Assembly (NCBI RefSeq): GCF_019703515.2
Contig: NC_059349.1
Coordinates: forward strand, 20,370,744 to 20,434,743
Origin: Myxocyprinus asiaticus
Lineage: Eukaryota; Chordata; Actinopteri; Cypriniformes; Catostomidae
DNA length: 64,000 bases
Reading direction: 5' to 3'
A model generated the notes under the pieces. The model was not told where the DNA came from and ran no database searches. It saw only the letters and a program-made list of their open reading frames with translations. A program made the translations under genes and the position numbers. Positions 47,674-58,022 of the stretch are shown here, piece after piece. Each line of letters begins with the position of its first letter. The first letter of the stretch is position 1.

Positions 47674-48462
47674 TCAGGCTGTCGGTTGATAGTCAGTTGT
47701 TAAGAGAGACATAATATAATAATAGTAATATAATTTATGACAGTCCGGTGTGAGATAAAAGAGTAATAAAGTGCAGGGCTGATGTATTTTGATCGTGGGA
47801 GAGCAAAAGTTCAAAAGTCTGATTGCTTGGGGGAAGAAGCTATCATGGAGTCGGCTGGTGCGGGTCCTGATGCTGCGATACCGCCTACCTGATGGTAGCA
47901 GTGAGAACAGCCCATGGCTCGGGTGGCTGGAGTCTCTGATGATCCTCTGAGCTTTTTTCACACACCGCCTTGTATATATTTCCTGGAGGGAGGGAAGCTC
48001 ACCTCTGATGATGTGTTTGGCAGTTCGCACCACCCTTTGCAGTGCTTTGCGGTTGTGGGCGGTGCTATTGCCGTACCAGGCGGAGATACAGCCAGTCAGG
48101 ATGCTCTCCACAGTGCAGGTGTAGAACAGTGTGAGGATGTGGCGGTTCATTCCAAACTTCCTCAGCCATCTCAGGAAGAAGAGGTGCTGATGAGCCTTCT
48201 TCACAACGACTTCAGTGTGGACGGACCATGTGAGTTCCTCAGTGATGTGGACACCCAGGAACTTGAAGCTGCTGACTCTCTCCACTGGTGCTCCATTGAT
48301 GGTGATGGGACTGTGTTCTCTGTCTTTTCTTCTGAAGTCCACCACAAGCTCCTTTGTCTTACTGACGTTGAGGGAGAGGTTGTGCTCCTGACACCAGTGT
48401 GTTAGAGTGTGCACCTCCTCTCTGTAGGCTGTTTCATCATTGTCAGTGATCAGACCTACCAC
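47674..48462 (-). pseudogene. LINE reverse transcriptase, C-terminal part
   Basis: The 262-codon frame begins just after the catalytic FADD box, of which KFADDT lies immediately upstream at 48462-48488, with [19 protein letters not shown]. It continues through [33 protein letters not shown] and [20 protein letters not shown], the thumb and C-terminal domain of a LINE RT of the jockey/CR1/Rex1-like group. Most of the palm, the fingers and the endonuclease are lost by 5' truncation. The plus-strand frame 47914-48405 is its shadow. Confidence 0.85.
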
Positions 48463-49091
48463 CGTCGTGTCATCAGCAAACTTAATGATTGTTCTGCATA
48501 CGCCTGTGTCATGCTGACGGGATGTCAGTGCTCAGATTCAAACCTTCATTCATTGTTTTTTTTCCCGAAAATCGATATTCTTCGGATGTCGATTTTCCTA
48601 AGAAAACAATCTAATATTGAGACTGTTTTACTATCTGGTTATTAGTCCCTGATTTCAGGGTGGTGCCCGGTCAATATTAATCCTTATTAATATTCTATTG
48701 ATTTTTGATAATTGATAATTATCTTTGATGATTGTTGAATTTGAATGATCAATAAGCTAGTGTTAATTTTAATTAATGTTTCATCGATGTTAACAATTAA
48801 CAATTATCTTTGATAATTGTTGATTTAAAGGATTAAAAAAGCTAACATTGATTCTCATCAATTTTCTATTGATTTTAATAATTAATAATTATCTTTGATA
48901 ATTATTAATTATTGCTAATAACTAAACTTGCTCCTAAATGTAGCACACTACATTTACTGGAGCCCCATATGAGGTTTTAATGAGTTAGATTCAATTAATT
49001 AATTTAAATATTAATTAATAACTAAAGAAATAATTATTAATTATTTCTTATAGTAACACTGATCTAAACAATCAGTAAAGCCCTACACAGG

Positions 49092-49665
49092 CTAGCCCAG
49101 TTGTGGCCTCTTTTCCTCTTCTTTTTTTTCACTCCCTAAATAAAAAGGGGGATTATCTGACTTGGCCGACCAGGTCTAGTCGGGGGGTGTCCCTCCCAAG
49201 GAGAGGACACCGCGGAGACCACACCTCACCCAGAGAGAGGGGGGATATTTAAGTGGAAAATACATCACATGGTCTTGCCAATCATGTGGAGAAATCTCAT
49301 GGTAGGTCCAACCCAACGGGGGAGGAGTTACTACAAACATGGAGACTGTGGCAGAGGGGCCTCTGCACAAGGAAGATGCAGTTTGCCAGCAGGGAAACGA
49401 ATTAGCAGAAGATATACATCACATGGGGTTGCCTACAGGGAACCGCCACATGCGAAGCACCTACCCCAGAACAGTGCTTTTAGTTAGCACGTGTACTGGG
49501 CCGGCAGCGAGTCTCTCCAAAAACTCGGCTGCCACAGGGCTCAGAGGAAGTCAACCAGGGAACATAGTTTGTGAACACTACTGGGAGTTAATGGCGCACG
49601 TCTTCAGCTCAGAGGAGGTGAAAGATGCTATGTGCAAGCGATACACCCGGCCGGCTATCCTGGAC
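49092..49665 (-). other. DIRS copy 3, segment between complementary region and recombinase
   Basis: This resumes copy 3 after the LTR element and matches 21665-22240 of copy 2 (for example GACCAGGTCTAGTCGGGG and GAAACGAATTAGCAGAAGAT). By position it is the 3' untranslated part. Short open frames on both strands have no motif. Confidence 0.7.
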
Positions 49666-50647
49666 TTATCCGCTTGTATTGCATGCCACTACCCGGGACG
49701 AAACCGGTTCCACCTGGAGATTGTAGAACCTCGCAAAGGTGTTGGGTGTTACCCAGCCCGCTGCTCTGCAAATGTCTGTTAGAGGGGCACCCCTGGCCAG
49801 GGACCAGGAGACCGCTACACCCCTGGTAGAATGGGCTCGTAGCCCTACAGGGGGTAGCACGTCCTGGGCGTGATATGCCATAGCTATGGCGTCAATGAGC
49901 CAGTGGGCGATCCTCTGCTTGGAGACAGCACTTCCTTTCTGCTGTGCACCAAAGCAGACAAAGAGCTGCTCAGAGATCCTAAAGCTCTGCGTGCGATCCA
50001 AATAGATAAGTAAAGTGTGCACCGGACACAGCAACAACAGGGCTGGGTCTGCCTCCTCCTGGGGCAGCGCTCGCAGGTTCACCACCTGGTTCCTAAAAGG
50101 GTTCGTGAGAACCTTTGGCATATAGCCCGGTCGGGGTCTCAAGATCACGTGAGAGTAGCCCGGACCGAACTCCAGGCACGTTTCGCTGACAGAGAACACT
50201 TGCAGGTCTCCTACCCTCTTGATGGAAGTGAGCGCTGTCAGGAGGGCAGTCTTCAAGGAGAGTGCCTTAATCTCAGCTGAGTGCAAAGGCTCAAAGGGGG
50301 CTCTCTGTAGACCCTGAAGAACTACAGAGAGGTCCCATGAGGGAACGAGGCGTGGTCTGGAGGGGTTCAACCTCCTGGCACCTCTCAGGAACCTGATGAT
50401 CAGGTCGTGCTTTCACTAAGGACTTACCGTCCACTGTGTCGTGGTGTGCTGCTATAGTGGCTACGTACACCTTCAAGATGGAAGGGGACAGCCGCCCTTC
50501 CAACCTCTCCTGCAGGAAGGAAAGCACTGATCTGGCTGCACATCTCTGGGGGTCTTCCCGTCGGGTAGAGCACCACTTAGTGAACAGATGCCAGACGCCA
50601 CTACTTACCCGTAGAGGGGGCCCTAGCCTGAGTGATCGTTCTACCAC
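49666..50647 (-). pseudogene. DIRS tyrosine recombinase (copy 3), frameshifted
   Basis: The open frame 49666-50370 (234 codons) keeps the whole catalytic domain: SIKRVGDLQVF, GLRAHSTRGVAVSWS and FARFYNLQV. The N-terminal half is in another frame (50291-50647, with LFTKWCSTRREDPQRCA), separated by a frameshift near 50400. Copy 2 gives the intact comparison. Not expected to be functional. Confidence 0.85.
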
Positions 50648-51149
50648 TGCGGGTGGTAGACCACTTAGGTCTTCCGCATCCTATCCAGGGGCCAGACATG
50701 GAGATTCCAGAGGTCTGGTCACGGATGCCAGATGGTGCTCCGTCCCTGAGAAAAAAGGTCCTTCCTCAGGGGAATTCGCCTTCGATCGTGAGGTCCGAGA
50801 ACCACGTCTGGGTTGGCCAGTAGGCTGCTACAAGGATGACCTGCTCCTCATCCTCCCTGACCTTGCACCGTGTCTGTGCAAGTAGGCTCACTGGGGGAAA
50901 CGCATATTTGCACAGTCTAGGGGGCCAGCTGTGTGCCAGTGCGTCTATACCGAGAGATGCCTCGGTCAGGGCGTACCAGAGCGGGCAATGGGAGGATTCT
51001 TTGGAGGCGAACAGGTCTACCTGTGCCTATCCGAATCGACTCCAGATCAGCTGGACCACCTGAGGGTGGAGTCTCCACTCTCTCCTGAGGGTAACCTGCC
51101 GTGACAGCGCGTCCGCTGCAGTGTTGAGGTCGCCTGGGATGTGAGTGGC

Positions 51150-51770
51150 TTACAGCAAATTGAGGTGCTGCTGACTCCAGAGGAGGAGACGGCGGGTGAG
51201 TTGTGACATACAACGAGAGCACAGACCACCTTGGCGGATGACATATGCTACCATTGCCGTGTTGTCTGTCTGAACTAACACGTGCTTGCCCTGGATCAAC
51301 GGCCGGAACCTCCGCAGGGCGAGCAGAATTGCCAACAACTCGAGGCAGTTGATGTGCCAACGCAGCCGCAGGCCTGTCACAAGGCGGCAGCTGCATGCCC
51401 ATTGCAAACGGTGCCCCAGCCCGTCTTGAACGCATCTGTCATGACCACGACATGGCCTGGAGACCTGCTCTAGGGGAATGCCTGCCCATAGAAATGTGAG
51501 GTCGGTCCAAGGGCTGAAGAGGCGGTGACAGACCGGTGTGATGACCACGTGATGTGTCCCGCAGCGCCATGCCCATCTTGGGACTCGAGTCTGAAGCCAG
51601 TGCTGAAGCGGTCTCATATGCATCAACCCAAGCGGAGTGGCCACCGCTGAGGATGCCATATGCCCCAGAAGCCTCTGAAAAAATTTCAGTGGAACCGCTG
51701 TTTTCTGTTTTAACACCTTCAAACAGGTCAGCACTGACTGTGCGCGCTCGTTCGTGAGGCGCACTGTCAT
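51150..51770 (-). pseudogene. DIRS RNase H region (copy 3)
   Basis: A 206-codon frame starts after the RT palm (RLTNERAQSVLTCLK, FQRLLGHMASS) and contains NCLELLAILLAL and VLVQTDNTAMVAYV. The first RNase H Asp box, MTDASKMGWG in copy 2, is scrambled by a compensated frameshift here (51380-51460). The upstream palm is removed by a deletion whose junction is at about 51768-51775. Confidence 0.8.
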
Positions 51771-51998
51771 TGAGGGTAGTGAGGGCGGGGAAGCTGAAAG
51801 ATCGGGACCGGGCAGTAAAAAGTGCCTCCCATGACCTTGTCAGCTCTTCATGCACTTCCGGGAAGAAAGGAACGGGGGCGAGGGTTCAGGGGAGAGCGGA
51901 GGGTTACACTCTAGCCCGACGCTCGCGGCTGCCCGGGAAAGCATGTCGTCATCTCCTCGTCAGCCTTTGAATGGGCGACCGCACCCGAAGGGAGGAGC

Positions 51999-52346
51999 TC
52001 AGCTGAGGCTTCTGCATCCGACTGGGGAATGGGAGTTCCGTGGGGGGATACCCGGCGGAGGTGGTCCCATTGGGGTCCCCAAATCGCCCCCAGTGCTAGC
52101 CGCACTGGCCTCATACCCATGGGTAAAAGGACCGAGGCGGGGAGCCTCTGGGGTGGCTTGCTTTCTTACGAAGGTAAGCCGCGACCGCATTGTTGCCATG
52201 GACATGTTCTCGCAATAAGTACATGACCCATCCACGAAAGCTGTCTCCACGTGAGCAGTGCCCAGACACGAAAGACAGTGATCATGACCGTCAGAAGGCA
52301 AGAGGTAATCGAGCGCAACCAGGAATAACACACAAAGGAAAGGCAT
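51999..52346 (-). pseudogene. DIRS gag-like N-terminal segment with zinc-knuckle-like motif (copy 3)
   Basis: The frame contains DGHDHCLSCLGTAH followed by CTYCENM: a Cys-x2-Cys-x4-His cluster and a second Cys-x2-Cys, resembling a zinc-binding knuckle. Pro/Gly-rich sequence follows. It lies between the promoter-bearing terminal repeat and the deletion that removed the rest of gag, so only the N-terminal part survives. The RNA-binding role is inferred. Confidence 0.6.
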
Positions 52347-52390
52347 CTTTAAAAAGATGCGTCTTTAAAAAGACGTTCAGTATGTGCCGC

Positions 52391-52434
52391 TCTTTTAGAG
52401 AAATATACTCTTTTAGAGAAATATACTCTTTTAT
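52391..52434. repeat. 18-bp tandem repeat in DIRS copy 3
   Basis: The unit TCTTTTAGAGAAATATAC occurs twice in full and once in part, between the terminal repeat and the gag-like segment. Confidence 0.9.
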
Positions 52435-52612
52435 TTCTGCCGAAGCGCCCAGGGGCATTCTTTGCAGTGCACCAGTGCAGAGGAGGGAGAAGCCGCTGAA
52501 ATGCGCCGTCAGATCCAGCAGAGGTGAATGAACAGTCATGGTAATTCAGTTCAGTGAGCATGACCGTTCGGCTCCGAAGAGAAAATCTGAATGAGTGGTT
52601 GCATACCAGCTC

Positions 52613-52650
52613 CTTTTATACCCGTATGTTCGGAGGAGTGGCATGCAAAT
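52613..52650 (-). promoter_or_regulatory. Octamer plus TATA box, coding-side promoter of DIRS copy 3
   Basis: On the minus strand ATTTGCAT (52643-52650) is followed by TATAAAAG (52613-52620), upstream of the gag-like region and in the same order and spacing as copy 2. Confidence 0.6.
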
Positions 52651-52766
52651 ACCACTCGCCAACTTTCGTTGGCATTTTATCAAAGACCAGAGGTGTCTCG
52701 GGCTCCCAAGAGTGACCCCTAGTGTCACTACATCGACACAACGTCGAGTGAGTGACAGATAGGGAA

Positions 52767-53211
52767 CTCTTTTTTTTCATCTCTACTCATAATGTGATGT
52801 TCAGCCATCTCTGTTGCGAGTGTATTTTGGAATAAGCTCTTGCCCCCCTCCCGTTCTTTTAAATTCATGAAAACAATGAATTCATACACAAACTTTTACT
52901 GGAAAACAATTGCACATGGTGCCAAATATTACTCATATGTTTGATGCTTCCAATCCTAACAAGTCATTCTTTGAATATTAACAAAATTTCCAATAGAGCA
53001 TAGCAGTCTGCTTTTGGAAGCTTTTTCATGGGTAAATTGATAATTAACAATAACTAATAAACCTTTAATTACAGACCTACCTTGAGCTCTGAGCATACAG
53101 TTGTTATTAGAAGGTTTATGCTTCTGCTGAGGCTATCAGTTTTTGTTATAAAATACTGCTAGAAACAAGACGTCTAAAAAAAGTGGGTGGGCACTCTATT
53201 ACAAAGTAATC
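52767..53211. other. No gene seen
   Basis: Short AT-rich spacer between DIRS copy 3 and the MITE, with no recognised feature. Confidence 0.5.
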
Positions 53212-53934
53212 GGTAACACTTTATGATAAGGTTCCATTTGTTAACATTAGTTAACAACATTAGCTAACATGAACTAACAATTAACAATACTTGTTATTGT
53301 TAAGCATTTATTAATATAAGTTCATGTTAATTTCAACATATAGTAAATTATTTTTAAAATCAAAATTTGTATTTATTAACATTAGTTAATGCATTATGAA
53401 CAAACAAGAACTAGCAATGAACAATTGTATTTTATTAACTAATAAATTGTAAAAATAAATTGTTAATTGTTTGTTCATGATACTAATGCATTAACTAATG
53501 TTAATGAATGGAACCTTACTGTAGGGCTGCACCTAACGATTATTTTTTTAACGATTAATCTAACGATTCTTTTCCGATTAGTCGATTAATCTAATGACTG
53601 AATTGCCGATTATTCTAAAGATTTTTTATAATTATTACTTGATTAATATAACAATTAATTAACCCAAAATAAATATAAAAAACTTGTCATTATTATTTCA
53701 ATATTTTATTAAATCATCTTCTCTTAAACATAAACAAATATACAAGAAACAAAGTGTGCACTGCAGGGCATTATTCTGCAACAAAAAACAGTGTTACTAT
53801 GAATGCAAACTTTAATACAGTGAAAAAGACACTCTATTAGCATAACATAAATATATATAAATACAAATTTCCAACATTCTTTTGAATGTCCATGTACTAA
53901 AATAAAATATTTGATGCAATGTGATAACCATTTT

Positions 53935-54185
53935 ACCTGGTCGCAAAAAGTAGTCTGTTAATTTACCTAATGAACTTTCACCTTTTGCTGACCCTTTATG
54001 CTTCACAGAGCTAATGTGTTCTTCTAAATCACTTGCACCTTTTTTTTAGCAACTGACACATAAGTGCCAGCTTTACATGTCAAACATTCTGCTTCCCACG
54101 GATCTCGACCTGGACGAAAGCATGGGAATTTTTGTGCATATCTTCTGTAAATTTGCACTTTCGTTTGGGCATTGTTTCGACTCAG
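53935..54185 (-). pseudogene. Second zinc-finger-like exon in the hAT element
   Basis: The minus strand carries FRPGRDPWEAECLTCKAGTY, VSVAKKGASDLEEHISSVKH and KGSAKGESSLGKLTDYFLRP in sequence. The spacing Cys-x2-Cys then His-x4-His suggests another BED-like finger, distinct from the first. The same exon is in the right-hand copy at 63710-63900. Function unknown; it may come from a second element nested in the ancestor. Confidence 0.55.
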
Positions 54186-54669
54186 CTGTCATTTGCTGCT
54201 ACTGTCAAGCAACTGTTTGATGCCGAACACAACAGCGCTTAGCGCGTTCGCGGAGAGATTGACAGGCAGGAATTTGGCCAATAGTTGCTGCAAGCCTCTT
54301 TTAATTGACCAATCGGTGTGCAAGAAGGCAGGACTTACAAAGAGGGGTTAAAGCAATGCAAATATTGCGCGCACACACAATTAAGTATTAGACCAGATGC
54401 ACATCATAATGCAACTAAAGCCGAATCCCAGACATTTTTTAAATTTCTACAAATTTAGAAATCCCAGCCGAAAGCTTTTTTAAGGTCCCAAAAAGAGGAC
54501 ATGTACTGGAAAAAGAGGACGTATGGTCACCCTACGTTAGCAGCGGTGCAGAAATTACTTTTAACATGGGGGCGATGAGGAAACATTTAGAAGATCAATT
54601 TAAAGCGACTATTACTAACAGAAACACGTGTTGTAATGCTAATATGTCATGCTTGGGTGGGGACAAAAA

Positions 54670-54850
54670 GTAAAAAGGACTTACGGTGCTGCCTTGCTGC
54701 CGTCTTGCCATAACGCTCTGGGATGCTTTCGCTTCAAGTGTTCGTTCATGGCGGTTGTACTGCTGTGATAAGCCATTTCCAATTTGCATAGCTTACACAG
54801 CACCACATTGTTGGGTCTCTGGCTAAAATACTCCCATGCTTTAGATGACC
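54670..54850 (-). pseudogene. BED-type zinc-finger exon of hAT element
   Basis: The minus strand reads [20 protein letters not shown], then [20 protein letters not shown]: a Cys-x2-Cys and His-x4-His pair as in BED fingers of hAT transposases, which bind the element's ends. The exon ends at a GTAAG splice donor. In the right-hand copy (63015-63130) the second Cys is Ser and the Arg of LKRKH is a stop, so the 54-kb copy is better preserved. Confidence 0.7.
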
Positions 54851-55033
54851 GTAGGCAAGTTTTTTTTAGCTGCAGCTTATTCTTCGGGGGAATCCATACT
54901 TAAACCGGGCGCTGCCATTTTAATTACTCCATTGCAACGCACCGACGCATGTTATGCAAATCAACGTATTTCTGTAATTGATGACGTCGACTATGTCGAT
55001 GAATCGTCCCAGCCCTACCTTACTGTAAAGTGT

Positions 55034-55600
55034 TAAGTTATATTATATGATAACTAGTTGCAAAAAATCAAATCAAATAAACATAAAAAATAATAAATGA
55101 TTTCCCCAAAGTCAGACAGCAACCTCAGGTTTTGTAATCACTTCAGGAGACCTAACGAGGCTTCAGCCTTATCATGGCCAGAGTGGACAAGCTGATGGAA
55201 AGTCTAGGTAATCTAGTTTATTTCCACAACCAATCTCTCCAAAGTACATTGGTAGGTCTTCTCTCCCCTACAGCTAATGAAAAAATGGACTTCAGCAACC
55301 CAAGAGGATGTTGGCAATACCATCTCCTCCTCTCAGCCAGAATGTGGATCCCGACACCTTCCAAATGGATCATGGTCATTCAACCAAGACTGCACCACAA
55401 CTACTGTATGGATTATTGCTTTCTTTTCTTTTTTTAAGTCTGCTTCTTTCAGGTGCACTCTGTGTCGATAGTGTCTCCTCTCTTTCTCAAAGTTATGATG
55501 TGCACCCTTAGAAAGAAGTTAAATGTGGAAACTTACTACGAAATTACAATACATTATTGTCTCCTTAGAACTTACCTAATCATTTCTGAACTCATTAGTA
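55034..55600. other. Unassigned sequence with open frames
   Basis: Several overlapping plus-strand frames (55174-55437, 55277-55471, 55308-55511) have more balanced base composition than their surroundings. One ends in a hydrophobic stretch (LLYGLLLSFLFLSLLLSGAL). No family motif was recognised, and the three frames compete, so none is supported as a gene. A degraded mobile element is the simplest guess. Confidence 0.3.
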
Positions 55601-55803
55601 TCAGTGTTGGCGAGTAACAACTAACCCAATTATATGTTTCAGAAGCGTGGCATAGCTTAGCGGTTTTCAAAATAATGTTGATTTTCCAGTGACAATCTAA
55701 GTTATTTTTTGTTGTCGCATTACATTGTTGTTTTTATGTCACATTATATTGTGCACAGCCTTGCAACAGAGCAGGCTGAGGCAATCAAGTGTGCTCTACT
55801 AGA

Positions 55804-55840
55804 ATGTCTGTCTGTCTGTCTGTCTGTCTGTGTCTCTCTC
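55804..55840. repeat. (TGTC)n microsatellite
   Basis: About six TGTC units followed by a short (TC)n run. Confidence 0.9.
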
Positions 55841-55959
55841 TCTAATTCATTTCAGCGAGTTGGTTAGTTTGGCAGTTCATTTGACTAAAGTTGTTAAATT
55901 ATTTACAGATTAAATTAAAACTTGTTTTTGGAACGTTTTACGTCTTTTTTGCAACTAAA

Positions 55960-58022
55960 CAAATATGAACTTAAAAGTAAAAGTAAAGTAACAAATTACA
56001 TATACTCTTTATACTGTAATCAAGTAGTTTTTCCCAGGAATTGTACTTTGTTTAAAAATGGTGTACTTTTACTTTTTAAGTGTTGTAACTGCACTTTTAC
56101 TGTGCAATTTTCCCACCGTTTGTGTTCGCTACTTCAATGTGATTGGCTACAGAGAGTCTCGTGACTCCCGTATATAGTGTAAGTATAGAAAACTTGAACG
56201 GCAGCAGGCACCAACTGCTATAAATCATCATGGATGTGGAGGATGCCTCATGCAGCAGTTCAACACCTAAACATCCATGGCCACAACTGAAAGGGCTTTT
56301 CGCAATGAAGAAAGCCAAATGCTTGATCGTGTCATACGAGTTTAGCTTGCTCAAGCCAGTCGAGATATCAGCATTAATACTGCCTCTAATTTGAAGAAAT
56401 TTATCGAGGTAAATTTAATATTTCTGCTTACTAGATTCTCTGTATCAATAATGTAGCCTGTAAATTAGCTATCAATCACTGAGATTATTGGGCTGCTGTA
56501 AGAGATTTTTGCAGTGTCAGCAATAGGGCTGGGCAATAAAACTCGATAAAACTGGGCGATATCTCGATATTTATTTGGGGGAAAAAATTCCTGTGTTTAG
56601 CCTATGTTCTAGGACTACTGGGTGCTCATTACATCGACCACGGCAGCACGACAACCACCGGTTGATCTCAATAAATCTAAAAGATTTACTTTTTATTTCC
56701 TCACTTCTGTAGCTGCCCGCCGTATGGTTGACGAGAACGCTCACACTAATGCGGATATGTGCCTAAACGGTCAAATAGACTTGATAATTCAGCCAAAATG
56801 CCCGTCTTGGCAAGGTATCAATGTAAACACAGTCAATTATGTCTAAAATGAACATAAACAGTGGGATAAAAAGTGGATTTGTATCAAAATGTCGGACTTG
56901 AAGTGTACAAGTAACTGAATATACCACTGTCTAGTGTGTCATTAAAAGGCTATTAATCAAACAACAATAACAACAAAACAACAAAACCACTCACTGCTTT
57001 TGGCTGAAAAACTTTAGTAGCTGTAAAAGTATTAATGCAATATAATAAAACAGTGACTTTTTTATAATAATTTTAATAATATTGTTATTTTTTTAATAAT
57101 ACTGACCCCTGATGAAGAGAGTGTGTTAATTTGAATTATTTTATTTATATCAGTCACAAATACACTTCAGAAAATTGTGCATCATGCATTAGAATGAGAA
57201 CACAAGTATGTCTGGGCTTAAAAGATACAAGAACTAAATCAATGTGGAACATTGTATCTCAAAAGGAATACAATGTGGCCCCCCATGTACTATTGGAAGC
57301 CCGATGTGACCCCTGTACCAAAAAACCCTTTGGCCCTTGTCCCGTGGCCCCTGTACCAAAAAACTTTGCCCACCCTGCTCTGTAACCCCTCTATTGTGCT
57401 GGACATGACAAGTGACAGTCATTTTTTTTTATTTTTTTTTTTTTTTTTTTTGCTTTCTTAGCGTTTTTTGCATTCTTTGCATTGCTTTGAACATAATGTT
57501 TTATGCGCAACAATAATGCTCTGTCGGCATTAAGGGCAATTTAGACCCTACACATAAACTGATTTTAATGTATTTGTTTCATACATTACAATTTAAAATG
57601 GTGATCGGTGTATTGAGAAAACTTTTTCATCTTTGTAATTATGTGTCACTGTTATTTTATTTTTTGGAATCAGATACATGTAGTGTTTATCATAGATAAG
57701 TGATATATTTTAAAATTTGGCAGTCAAAAATAAAATTGTTGGAGGATACCTATATTTTCATTCTTTCTGACAAACAGTCATGAATTAAGGTATGTACGGT
57801 ATGCAACATTTTGACATTGCAGCATACAGTGTTTATTATAAGGGGGCATAGCTTTTGCAGCCCAAAACTCACTACTCACTAGTCATGAGTCCTTTTAAAT
57901 GAGTTACTCTTTTACTCTTACATGAGTAGTTTTTAGTACTTTTACTCTACTCACACTACATTTTTGGGAAGTAACAGTACTTTTACTTGAGTAAGATTTT
58001 TCAGTACTCTTTCCACCCCTGT
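55960..58022 (+). mobile_element. Decayed hAT-like element with AGTAAAAGTA-type ends
   Basis: The left part has AAAGTAAAAGTAAAGTAAC and the right part AACAGTACTTTTACTTGAGT, then AGTACTCTTTCCACCCCTG. These are the repetitive ends of a common fish hAT-like element. A first-exon-like frame begins ATGGATGTGGAGGATGCC at 56230 and reads MDVEDASCSSSTPKHPWPQL, typical of BED-finger leaders of hAT proteins, with a GGTAAA donor near 56408. A fragment of a GGGCTGGGCAATAAAACTCG repeat is inserted near 56526-56580. No transposase core remains. Confidence 0.55.

Larger units (their letters stand above)
47044..48488 (-). mobile_element. 5'-truncated LINE inserted in the 3' LTR
   Basis: The minus-strand copy has its 3' tail at the left as tandem CAAAT units (47044-47066, reverse of GATTTGATTTG). 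It is flanked by TTGTT at 47039-47043 and 48489-48493, and the 5' LTR shows the empty site. It includes the end of a reverse transcriptase (47674-48462) and a 3' untranslated region with five copies of a 60-62 bp repeat. It is the same family as 59600-61940. Confidence 0.92.
38252..49087 (+). mobile_element. LTR retroelement with gag-, protease- and env-like remnants, no pol
   Basis: LTRs begin TGTTGGGCCTCATG and end AAGCCCTACA (TG...CA). The 4-bp duplication CAGG flanks the whole (38248-38251 and 49088-49091), and the uninterrupted target sequence can be seen in DIRS copy 2 near 21660. The left LTR is 38252-39982 and the right 44998-49087, the latter inflated by two insertions. After the left LTR comes TTGGTGCCCTG (39989-39999), a possible tRNA primer site. 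Before the right LTR is the purine tract AAAGGGGGGAA (44987-44997). The inner region carries broken gag-like, protease-like and envelope-like frames but nothing resembling reverse transcriptase, RNase H or integrase. Confidence 0.9.
44998..49087 (+). repeat. 3' LTR of the gag/protease/env-like element, with two insertions
   Basis: 4090 bp as it stands. Removing a solo LTR (45245-45768) and a LINE (47044-48488) with their duplications leaves about 2.1 kb, the likely original LTR size. The order of blocks is otherwise the same as in the 5' LTR. Confidence 0.92.
37693..52766 (-). mobile_element. DIRS-type retrotransposon, copy 3, split by an LTR element
   Basis: The left terminal repeat (37693 on, with complementary region 37963-38017) and the right terminal repeat (about 52585-52766) match copy 2 closely. 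The element is interrupted at 38252 by a 10.8-kb LTR retroelement and resumes at 49088. Without it, copy 3 is about 4.2 kb. Relative to copy 2, about 2 kb covering the C-terminal gag and RT palm is deleted at about 51770, but it keeps a gag N-terminal segment that copy 2 lacks. Minus-strand remnants: recombinase 49666-50647, RNase H 51150-51770, gag-like 51999-52346. Confidence 0.92.
53522..55017 (-). mobile_element. hAT-type DNA transposon inside a MITE
   Basis: Ends TAGGGCTGCACCTAACG and CGTCCCAGCCCTA are inverted, with an exact 8-bp duplication CCTTACTG at 53514-53521 and 55018-55025. The length of 1496 bp is too short for an active hAT, so the transposase core is missing. Two separate zinc-finger-like exons are readable on the minus strand (54670-54850 and 53935-54185). 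A block at 54485-54540 resembles the end of another fish repeat (GTGACCATACGTCCTCTTTT in reverse). Confidence 0.9.
53212..55033. mobile_element. AACACTTTA-type MITE, copy b, split by a hAT element
   Basis: Starts with AACACTTTATGATAAGGTTCC and ends, after the hAT insert, with CCTTACTGTAAAGTGTT. The inner part has GTTAACATTAG and TGAACAATTGTATT words and matches 33225-33565. The last 16 bp lie beyond the hAT element. Confidence 0.85.

Noticed and set aside
55308..55511. Frame ending in a hydrophobic segment as a small membrane protein
   Set aside because: Three overlapping frames compete and none shows a family motif or a conserved start context.
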